Shown piece after piece: positions 38,601 to 50,600 of a DNA stretch of 64,000 nt (position 1 is its first letter; every line of letters begins with the position of its first letter). The translations under genes and the position numbers were made by a program. Under the pieces are notes generated by a model. The model worked only from the letters and a program-made list of their open reading frames with translations, was not told the origin of the DNA and ran no database searches. The DNA comes from Capra hircus (Eukaryota > Chordata > Mammalia > Artiodactyla > Bovidae). The stretch spans positions 37,955,550 to 38,019,549 of the forward strand of contig NC_030817.1 in assembly GCF_001704415.2 (NCBI RefSeq). Direction: 5' to 3'.

Positions 38601-41600
38601 CTTGCCTGGAGAATCCCAGGGACGGCGGAGCCTGGTGGACTGCCGTCTATGGGGTCGCACAGAGTCGGACACGACTGAAGTGACTTAGCAGCAGTAGCAG
38701 CAGTAGCATTTCATATCTTGAGCGTTAGAACCAATGTGAAAATCACACTCTTTCAAGCGTGCCTGATATCAGATGGTCAGGACCAGGTGCTGGGCAGGCT
38801 GAGGGGCACAGCAGGGAGAAAAAAAATGGGCTGAGCTACCATTTCATACTGAGCTTAATTTATTTTTTCTGGAAGCAAAGAGCCCTGAGTTCTGGTCCAG
38901 GATCTGTTTGTAACTTGCTTTGTGGTCTCGGTCTTGTCACTCTTCTTCTCTTGGCCTTAATTTCATTACCAATGTTAATGGAGGAGGGGTTTTGCTGGAT
39001 ACACTCTGAAATTTCTGCTAATGTTGATGTTTTGGGTGTTTGCATCCCTTTAGATTGCTTGGTTTTTGCAAATCACCATGGGCACCACTGCCACAGAGAC
39101 CCTGGCTGTGGCAGGAAACATCTTTGTGGGTATGGTAAGCATCCTGAGGACTTTTGATTTTTTCTCTGGGGAATAGAAAGTATGGCAGACAATGGGCTGA
39201 GAAATGTATGCTTTCCTTTTGAAAAGTCAGATAAATGAAGACTGGGGAGCCACTCATTCTGATGAAACAAAATTAAGAAGCTCAAAGGAAATGCAACTCA
39301 TTGCTTTCACCCTTCATCTCTAATAATACTTATGTGATGCGTGTAATGGGGACATACTTAACCACAGATCTAACTTCTTACACAGGGATTTAGGGAAATG
39401 TCCTGGTCTAAATCATCCCCCTTCAGGGACTATGAAAGGTGTCTCCTCCATATTCTGGTTTCTTCCAGTGACCTTTGTTTTCCAAGGTCTCTAAGGAGCC
39501 TTGGTCAGGGCCAACACCAAAGCTCTTCCCCGTAATACTTTTTTGATACATTTGTCTCTATGGAGTAGGTGCTCAGTATTTGCTACTGACTGATCAACTT
39601 AACACTAGGGACAATGGCCTGTCAAACTGACAAGAAATTAGTACTGAAGTCTTTCTCTCCTAAAGTCCTAGGCTGATTACCTGTATTTGAAATGGTCTCA
39701 GAGTACTTCCATATATTTCTAGCATAGCATGCAACATTTTGCTGAAATTCTCCATGATCAATTTGATTTCCTCTGCTAGTCTATGAAGGCCTAAGAGTAG
39801 GAACTTTGCCTTGTTCATAAAATGCCCCTGTCATCTCCTATAACACTAGGCACATGGTTGTCATTCTTTAAATAGTTAATATTACCTATTTTACAATACT
39901 AGATATAGTTTGCATCGTTGGGCCTTCATAATTTCATATCATTTTCACAAATGTTATTTCTTTTGATTGTTTCATCAACGTTGGGCTTCATTCATGTAGC
40001 AGTTCATTTAATGAATAATTTTTAAGCAGTTAATAGTTATTAGTAAGTACACTGTACTCCATAAGGTCATCCATTAAGTATACAGTTTTAGACTGAGAAC
40101 CTACAGAAGAAATATACCATTTCTCATCTATAGAATTCTAATTTTTAAGTAGATGAGACAAATACATATGAAAACACATAGAACAATGCCAGCCAGGATA
40201 TAATTAGGTGCTACAGGGAATGAGCTAGACATTAGGAGAGCCTAAAAGCAGAGCTCAGAGTTTGAAGGGCACCCACACTGGAGGGATATGCGCCCAGGGC
40301 TAGGATGGGCACTCTGGGGTGGGAAACTGCACCCCTCTTGACTCTGACTCTCTCCATCTTGTTTTTAGACGGAGGCACCTCTGCTTATCCGTCCATACCT
40401 TGCAGACATGACGCTCTCTGAAATCCACGCAGTGATGACTGGAGGGTTTGCCACCATTTCAGGCACTGTGTTGGGAGCCTTCATATCCTTTGGGGTAAGC
40501 GTAGTCTGTTTGATCACTCCTGGGTGAGCCCAAGTCTGGGTTCTGTAGATGCTGACTCCTAAATCTGGCCTTACAGATTGATGCATCATCCTTGATTTCT
40601 GCCTCCGTGATGGCTGCCCCTTCTGCTCTTGCTTTGTCAAAGCTGGTATATCCGGAAGTGGAAGAGTCCAAGTTCAAGAATAAGGAGGGGGTAAAATTGC
40701 CCCGTGGGTGAGTTCAATGAAGCATATAATTTGGGAGAGGATGAAGTCACATGCAGAATCAAGAGTGGTGCTGTGGTTCAGGCTCCAAGTCTCCCGGAGA
40801 GGGAATAACATGATTCCATATCTCCTTGTGTCTACCTTTGCCTCTAGCTAATCATGTTGGTTTGTTTCTTTTGTTTAACTCTGCCATTTCCTCTGCCTTC
40901 TGCATGCCATTATCCTCTGTTCTTTGTGTCAGTACATTTTCATGGTGATTGAATTTGATACTGTGAAAATTAGTAATTTCCACAGAAAGGGTCACTAGGA
41001 ACCCCCATCACCTCTTAAGCTGTTCTTGCACTCTCCTGTGCACTCCTGCACTCCTGGGGCACTGGGACATCTCTTTTCTGAGGGGCTGAGATTACTCTAG
41101 ACACCATGTTCTTCCCTTATGCCCAATAACCACAGGAAGGAGAAGAATGTCCTGGAAGCTGCCAGCAATGGAGCCACAGATGCCGTAGGCCTTGCTACTA
41201 ACGTAGCAGCCAACCTGATTGCCTTTTTGGCCGTGTTGGCCTTCATCAATGCTGCCCTCTCCTGGCTAGGGGAAATGGTAAACATACAGGGACTCACTTT
41301 TCAGGTAATGGATTCCATTTACCTGGGCAGTCCTTCTAGGGTGTATTTAAGAAGTCCTTGAATTGCACATGTCTTCTGACCCACAGTGAGCTAAGGGAGC
41401 ATGGCAGGGAGAAGGGGCTAGGGGATTGAGTCAAGGTTCCAGAGAAGTCCTGGGCTCCTGATGTGAGATATCTTTCTCTCATCCAGGTCATCTGCTCCTA
41501 TGTCTTAAGGCCCATGGTTTTCATGATGGGTGTCGAGTGGGCAGACTGTCCAATGGTGGCTGAGATGGTGGGGATGAAATTCTTCACGAATGAGTTTGTG

Positions 41601-44600
41601 GCCTATCAGCAACTGTCTCAGTACAAAAACAAGCGTCTCTCTGGAGTGGAGGAGTGGATCGAAGGCAAGAAGCAGTGGATTTCTGTAAGTGCCAGTCTGG
41701 AAAAGCATAAACAGTCTGTGGACAGATACAAAGTATTACCCAAAAGTTTGTCTCACACACACAGATCCCTCTCCAGGGTCCCAGGCCTGACCCTAGGAAG
41801 AGACAGAGTCAAAGCAGAGTCTGACCCAAAGCAAGAGAGTAACAGTGTGCTTAGCTTCTGTGCCTGAGCTGCCCTGAGGTCATTTCCCCTCCTCCCCACC
41901 CCACTCCACACTGACCCAGCTTCTCTCATAGATTTCATAGGCTCCGAAGACTTTGACAAGAACACTGGGCAAGAAACCAGGGTGGTTTTCATGTCATTAT
42001 CCTTGTAATAACTCAGGGAGTGGTTATTTTCTGAGCATCCTTTCCACATTCCTTAGAGTGGTATGGACAAGATTGGGGGTTCTAAGTACTCTGGAACTTC
42101 TATCATGATTATACAACTGCACACATGGGACTGAGTTTATTTATTTTTGTTTTCCCTAGGTGAGAGCTGAAATCATTACAACGTTTTCACTCTGTGGATT
42201 TGCCAATCTTAGTTCCATAGGAATCACACTGGGAGGCTTGAGTAAGTTAATTCTTTTTCCCACCTACCCAATATGCCAGCCAGGTCCCAGCATCTATAGT
42301 AGGCAGCCCTGGTGCTTCAGTACAAGTTGAGCCCAGATAGAGAAGCTGATGTGAAATGGTCCTCTCCATTGGCAGTTAATTTGGAGTTCAGGTAATCATG
42401 CTACCTGGCTATGTGTGGAGCCAAGGCTGGGTTTAGAATCTCAACTTCTGTTATCTTTTTTCCTCCCTGTTGGAGGCCCAAGAAACCAATGTTATTTTTC
42501 TTTTTCCTATGAGGAACACTATAATGGTATTATTTTTATTTTGCCATTAAATGGACATAGTACATAAATAAGTAAAAGTATTTTGTTTTTTTGTTCAGTA
42601 ATGAAGGTACTTTCTGCAATTATGCTGCTCACCAGTTGACTTCATAGAAATAGGCCTTGTGCAAGGAATCAGAACAAATAAAAACAGAGACATATAAGGT
42701 AGAAAGAGCAAGTGCTGTGAAGTGTTGGAATTAAAGCTACAAGTCACCAGGTGTAGGAGGAATGAGTATTTTAAGCATACACAGATTACATTTAGATTGC
42801 TAAGAATATTGCTAACTGGCGATGGTTGGAGGAAATAATATGAAGAAAGTGGAGCTGTCCTTGAAGGCGGGGCAAAGAGAACTGGTGGATTCCAAGAGTT
42901 TGGAAGATCCCTGGGTTCCAAAATCACTACAGATGGTGACTGAAGCCATGAGATTAAAAGATACTTGTCCCTTGGAAGAAAAGCTATGACAAACCTAGAC
43001 AGTGTATTAAAAAGCAGAGGCCTTGCTTTGCCGACAAAGGTTCTTCTAGTCAAATCTATGGTTTTTCCAGTAGTCAAGTATGGATGTGAGAGTTGGACTA
43101 TAAAGAAAGCTGAGTGCCGAAGAATTGATGCTTTTGAACTGTGGTGCTGGAGAAGACTCTTGAGAGTCCCTTGGACTGCAAGGAGATCCAACCAGTCAAT
43201 CCTAAAGGAAATCAGTCCTGAACATTCATTTGAAAGGACTGATGTTGAAGCTGAAGCGCCAATACTTTGGCTACCTGATGTGAGGAGCCGACTCATTGAA
43301 AAAGACCCTGATGCTAGGAAAGGTTGAGGGCAGGAGGAGAAGGGGATGACAGAGGACAGGATGGTTGGATGGTATCACCGACTCAGTATGAGCAAGCTCT
43401 GGGAGTTGGTGAAGAACAGGGAAGCCTGGCGTGCTGCAGTCCGTGGAGTTGCAAAAAGTCGGACACGACTGAGCGATTAAAGAACAACAAATAAGAAAAA
43501 TACAGCTCAGTATTTTTATTGCACTCATGTTCTGGGCTAGAATCATAAAGTTGATTTACTTGGTGGCTGATCAAACAATTTAAAGGTGAAACAGTTTCCT
43601 TTCAGTTTCTTTTCCCTTTCTGTCACCCAGTTGTCTGTCTCCTAATTCTGATGCCCGATTACCACCTGATTGTGAGATTGCCATCTAATGGTAGAACACC
43701 ACATGACTAAGGCTTAGATGAATGTTGCCGGTCTCATCTCTCTGGCTCAAAATTGTCTAATTCTGTCAGCGTGCCAATTTCTAGTGAACACCCAAGGCAT
43801 TTGCACTGTCTGGAGCAATGCAGAGCTTTTCTTGGTTCAGATACATCTTAGGAATGTTCACAGAACCACCGAAGTTAGAGTCAGACACACCATCCTTGAC
43901 CTGGGGAGTGTCTAAGGTAGTGACCTAGGAATACATATACTTCTAAGCACCCCATTGGCAAGCATCTGGTGGCTGGCAGTAAGAATGCGATTCATCTGCT
44001 GTGTTTTGATACTCAGCATTCTTCTAATCAGGACTCATGTGTATACGCAGTTGCCTGGCAGGGAAGAGACTGAATTGCTTTGTTTTGTTGTCTGCAGCAT
44101 CAATGGTACCCCACCGGAAGAGTGACTTGTCCAAGGTTGTGGTCAGTGCCCTCTTCACAGGGGCCTGTGTATCCCTTATCAGTGCCTGTGTGGCAGGTAA
44201 GTGTCCCAGCTTAGTCTCAGAATACCTGATTTAACCATCTGTCTCACATATGCATGGAAGAGGCTCCAAATGTACAGTGTTTTCAATTTATACCCAGAGA
44301 ATAAAGAGCCTTCAGGAACATGTGTAAAACCTTCCCCTTAGCATCTCTGTCTCCTTTATCCAGGAATCCTCTATGTCCCCAGGGGAGCAGAAACTGACTG
44401 TGTCTCCTTCCTAAACACGAGTTTCACCAACCGAACCTATGAGACCTATGTGTGCTGCAGAGAGCTCTTTCAGAGGTGAGTGAGCACTGGATTCCTGCTC
44501 GAGTCTCCTCTTTTAAGCGCTCTTTCACTCAGGAATTTCTAGGATTGGGGAAAAGTAAGGTCTTGAGGGTAATCACATAGATACTGAAGAGAACATATAA

Positions 44601-47600
44601 GAAGAGGGATAGGTATTTGTGGTGGTCTAGATCTCTCTTCTTTTCTATTATTAGGTGCATATTCACTGTTAGCTCTAGCATGGACAAATCATCAGTTTTA
44701 CAAATGACAATACCCTGTATTGATGGGATACGGAGAAGTGGAGGGGTAGCAGAGGAAGTAAGGGAGGGTGGTTTCCCTGATCAGAAGTGAAGTATTTATT
44801 GTGATTTGAATATAGATAGGTTGTAGGTGAAGGTTGACAATGGTCCTGAGTGGCCCAAAACTTAAGAGCTTCTTCAGACAGAAATGAAGACTGAGAGAAA
44901 TAAAGTTGAAATTGACAAAATCATGATGCATTCAGGTAGTGTAAAAATGAACTTGTTTACCAATTCGTGGGAAATTATTAGAATAGTTTTCTGGTTCTGT
45001 GTGTAAGAAACTCAGAGGTCACCACTCCATCTTAAGATGAAAGTGAAAAAAGCTGAACAGTCTGAAAAAATCAGTAACTCTTCTTGAATCTGTATGAAAC
45101 ACAAGGCAAACCGCTGACCCCAAGATTGGAGCGACAGGCAAACACAGGGAGTCATGGTTTAGTGGAGCCACAGAAACCTGTGCAGGGGCAGGAAAACCTG
45201 AAACTGCAGTTTCTGAAGCCTCGGGGAGGACAAGGCTGAGTGTTAAAAACTCTGAGGGAACCCACTTCTCAGGGGAAACCCCACACTTTTGGAAGTTTTA
45301 CCTCTTGGAACTAGACTAGGTTCTCATAGTAAGTATCGGACAAAACCTCCCTCATGCTTCTGGCAGGTGGAGGGGAAAAGGAACTATTTTGAAATACACC
45401 AAAGCACTCTTCTTTTAAACAAGGCCTGCCTTTAGGAAGAACTAATTAACCAAAGCCTAACCACCTGGAGTATTATCAGAATCCACCTGACCTAGAAAAA
45501 GAGAAATACCCAACTTCAGCCCACTCTAGCCATCCCTTCCCATTCAAGGAAGGAGGAAAGACTGAGAAACACTTTTGAAGTTCAGAGTCCAGAGGCACAG
45601 GCTAACTAAAAGGCTGAGACCTAACCCCAGGACAATAGAATGCCTTCCCTCCCCAGCATCTCACCACTACATTGCTAAGGTCTATATACAGCTGTTCCTT
45701 TTATGGGTATGTCATGTCTAGTTATCAAGAAGAAATTACAAAACACACTAAAAGGAAAAAACACAATTTGAGGAGGCAGAGCAAGCATCAAAACCAGACA
45801 TGGCAGAGATTTTCAGATTATCAGAGTGGGAATTTTAAACAGCTATGATTAATATGGACCTTCCCTAGTAGCTCAGTGGTAAAGAATCCACCTGCCAATG
45901 TAGGAGACACGGGTTCCAACCCTGGACTGGGAAGATCCCTGGAGAAGGAAATGCCAACCTACTCTAGTATTCTTGCCTGGGAAATTCCATGGAGAGAGGA
46001 GCCTGGAGGGCCACAGTCCATGGGGTCACAAGCGAGTTGGACATGACTTAGGGACTAAATAACAATGATCACTACCCTAAGGGCTCCAATGGGTAAAGTA
46101 GGCAGCGTGCAAGAACAGATGAGCAATGGAAGTACAGAGATACAGGAATCCTACGAAAGAACCAGAAGGAAATGCTGCAGATCCAAAACACTGTAACGTA
46201 AGTGAAGGATGCCTTTGAATAGCTTATTAGTAGACTAAGCACATCTGAGAAAAGCACTTCCAGCTTGAAGATATATCGGCAGAAATCATCAAAACTGAAA
46301 AGCAAAGAGAACAAAGACTGGAAAAAACTTAAAATAAAACATTAGAGGATTATGGGACAACTTCAAAAGGTGTAACATACATGTATTATGAATACCAAAA
46401 GGAGAAGAAGAACTATTTGAAACAATTATGACTGAAATTTTCCCCAAATTAATGTCAGGCACCAAATCACAGATCTGGGAAGCTCAGAGAACATCAAGCA
46501 GGATAAATGCCAAGAGAACTATACTTAAACATATCATTTTCAAATGATAGAAAATCAAAGACAAAGAAAAAATACCAAAAGAAGTCAGTTGAAAACTAAG
46601 GGGAGTATATCATAACCTAAAAGAACAGTTACAGGACCCAGAAAGGAAAGATTTGAGGAACTAGAATGTTTGGTTCTGCAAAAGCAAAAGGTGTGTGTAC
46701 CTGTACTGATATATAGGTGAATAAAGAGAGTTCTGGAAGATGAGGCTAAAAGATCTTATAAGGCCTTCTATAAAGTGCTAAGGAATTTAGATTTGGGCTT
46801 ACAGAATTCTGAACACATGCTGAGATGTTTTTTCAAAAGATCATGTTGGGTAGCCCATTGGAGGTCGAGGAGACCAATAAACACATTGCTATAATACTCT
46901 CAAGTAGGAGATGATGAGAGCTGATACTAAGTAGCTGTGAGGATGAAGATGCGTTAGACCAAGGAGAATCAATAGGTTTGTTTATTGAAGGAAAGAAAAG
47001 GGTAAGGAAGAGAAAGGACTCTCAAGTGTCTGTACCCTTTCTGGCTCGGGCAAGTAGATCTAAGGGCTGCCATTTATTAACTGACAAGAAGGGGATTGAT
47101 TCCGGGAATGGGAGTAAAGGGGAGAGATTATGGCTTAATTCAGGTAAATATGTTGACTTAGAAGTACCTGTGGAAACATCATGTGAAGTGACTTAGGCCT
47201 GGAGTTCAGGAGAGAAATAAGAACTGGAGATAGATTTGGAAGTTGTTATTAAGTATGTGATCTTACATATGTTCACTATACAAGTAGAGGCTTGGGTACT
47301 AGCTCCTTAACAGGTAACTATGCCAGGTGAACAGATATTACCCTCCTGGGTTTGGAGGGTTTGCCTTCACCAGAGAAGGCAACCAATATCTTCTGAAAAA
47401 CTAATCTTTTTGCTGCACTGATAAAGATGAATCATAATCTAAATAGACCATTGCTCTGGCATAGTTATGATTCCTCTGTTCTTGTGGCAGTTCAGTAGAT
47501 GTCATTGTAGGCATAATCTAAAGTAAATGAATAAGGTGAAAACTGCTAATTTTTGTTTAATGATGAGTACATCACTGAACCTCACTAAAGAATTAATAGA

Positions 47601-50600
47601 ATACTCTTTCCTGCTCATTTCTGCCCTCAGAAATGCAACTGACTTTTTGCCTAAAGTCACTTACTGAGCATCATTAGTATCTAGAATCTGAAAGAGAATG
47701 TTTTTGTCCAGTTCATTCATAGTAAATCTTTGGAGTGACTCCAGACCAAGATGGCAACAAAGGAGGCTGGAATTTCCCTTTTCCTATGTACGCACCAAGT
47801 GTACAGCTACATGTGGAATAATTTCCTCTAAGAAAAATCAAGAAACTAGCTGAATAACTCCTATGACTGAGAAAATACCTACACTGAACTGGGTAGGAAA
47901 GGCCAAGACATACTCTCAATATATACCCCACCCCTGGCAGAGCACCATGTAATGGAAAGGAGCTCCCAACTCTAAGCTTCCCCCTAAGCAGTGAAGGGTT
48001 TAGACTACACATCTATGGCCCCAGTGTTTAAAGCTCCACTCTGCCTACCTCCCTACCCCTTCATGTTTACCCATGTAGGAGAATGAAACTGAACTCCTGT
48101 CTTATACCATACCCAAAAGTCAACTCAAAATTGATTAAAGACTTGAACATAAGCCCTGAAACGTTGAAAATCTTTGCAGAAAACATAGACAGCCCTAGAC
48201 ATTGGTCTTAGTAATGATTTTTTTTAAATAAAAGTTTTAAATTGTAGTATATACTTGCTTTACAATGTTGTGTTAGTTTCTGCTGTACAGCAAAGTGAAT
48301 CAGCTATATGCATACATATATTTCCTCCATCTTAAACCTCCCTCCCACCCCACCCCCAATCCCACCCCTCTCGGTCATTGCAGAGCACTGATCTGAGTTC
48401 CCTGTGCTATACAGCAGCTTCCCACTAGCTATTTCACACATGTGTGTATGTAGCGAATATATGTCTCTCGATTAGTCCCACCCTCCCCTTTCCCTGCCGT
48501 GTCCACAAGCCTGTTCTCTATGTCTCTGTCTCTATTCCTGCCCTGCAGATATGTTCACCAGTATCATTTTCTAGATTAATATACAATATTTGTTTTCCTG
48601 ACTGATTTAACTCAGTATAACAGACTCTAGGTTCATCCATGTAACTACAAATGACCCAATTTTGTTCCTTTTTATGCCTGAGTAATATTCCACTGGGAGC
48701 TTCCTTGGTGGCTCTGTGTGGTAAAGAATCTGCCTGCCAATGCAGGAGCCACAGGCGACGCTGGTTCAATCTGTCCATTGCTCACAAAAGAGTCAGACAT
48801 GACTTCGTGACCCAAACAACAGCAGCAGTATTCCGTTGTGTATATGTATCCCATCTTCTGTCGATGGACGTCTAGGTTGCTTCCATGCCCTGGCTTTTGT
48901 AAACAGTGCTGCAATGAGCAGTGGGGTACATGTATCTTTTGGAATTAATGGTTTTCTCAGGGTATATGCCTAGTAGTGGGATTGCTGGGTCATATGGTTA
49001 TTCTATTTTTAATTTTTTTAAGGAACCTCTGCATGTTCTCCTTAGTGGCCATATCAATTTATTTTCCCACCAACAGTGCATGAGGGTTCCCTTTTCTCTA
49101 CACACTCTTCAGCATTTATTGTTTGTAGATTTTTTGATGATGGCCATTCTGACTAGTTTGAGGTGTTAACTCGCTGTGGTTTTGATTTGTATTTCTCTAA
49201 CAATTAGTGATACTGAGCATCTCTTCATGTGTTTGTTGGCCATTTGTATATCTTCTTTAGAGAAATGTCTCTTTAGATCTTTCATCCATTTTTTGATTGG
49301 GTTGTTTGTTATTTTGATATTGAGTTGTATGAGCTGCGTGTATATTTTGGAAATTAATCCTTTGTCAGTTGTTTCTTTTGCAAATATTTTCTCCCATTCT
49401 GAGGGTTGTCTTTTCATCTTGTTTATAGTTTTCCTTTGCTGTGCAAAGCTTTTATAAAGTTTAATTATTTCCCATTTATTTCTGTTTTTATTTTCATTAT
49501 TCTAGGAGGTGGGTCAAAAAGTATCTTGCAGTGATTTATGTCAAAGAGTGTTCTACCTATGTTTTCTGTAAGGGTTTTATAGTATCTGGCCTTACATTTA
49601 GGTCTTTAATCCATTTTGAGTTTATTTTTGAGAATGGCATTAGGAAGTGTTATAATTTCATTCTTTTATATGTAGCTGTCCAGTTTTGCCAGCACCATTT
49701 ATTGAAGAGGTTGTCTTTTCTCCATTGTATTTTCTTGCCTCTTTTGTCAAAGATAAGGTGACCATAGGTGTGTGGATTTATCTCTGGAGCTTTCTATCCT
49801 GTTCCATTGATCTGTACTTCTGTTTTTGTTAGTAATGATTTTTTGTTTTTTTTTGATTTGAAACCCAAAGCAAAAGCAACAAAAACAAAAAAGAGCCAAC
49901 TGGGACTTCATCAAACTAAAAAGCTTCTGCACAGCAAAAAAAAAAAAAAAGATGAACAGTCAACTAACGAAATGGGAGAAAATATTTGCAAAATACATAT
50001 CCAGTAAGGAATTAATATACAAAATATACAAGGAACTTATATAGATCAATAGCAACCACCCCCAAATAGTCCAATTTAAAAATGAGCAGAGGAATTGAAC
50101 AGACATTTTTCTAAAGAAGTCACCCAGATGGTCGATGGCCAGCAGGTACATAAAAAGGTGCTTGATATCACCAACTAGCAAGGAAATGCAAATAAAAACC
50201 AAAATGAAGTATCACCTTACACCTATTAGGGTGGCTGTCATAAAGAAGACAAGTGACAACAAATGCTGGCAAGGATGTGGAGAAAAGGAAACCCTTTTAC
50301 ACAGTGTGTGGAAATGTAAAATGGTACAGTCACTTGGAGGTTCCTGAGGAAACTAAAAATAGAACTACCATATTATCCAGAAATCTCCTTTCTGGATATA
50401 TATCCAAAGGAAACAAAGTCATTATCTGTACTCCCATGTTCATTGCAGCATTATTATGGCTACTGTTGTAGCCGTGGTATGGAAACAACCTATGTGTCCA
50501 CTAACAGATGGAGGGATAAATAAAATGTTGTAGAAGTATATAGTTCAATGTTATTCATCCTTAAAAAAGAAAGAAATCCTGGTATTTGCAACAATGTGGA

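Noticed and set aside
42595..43296. 233-codon minus-strand frame
   Set aside because: Antisense reading of the BovB fragment at 42916-43483; an uninterrupted shadow only.
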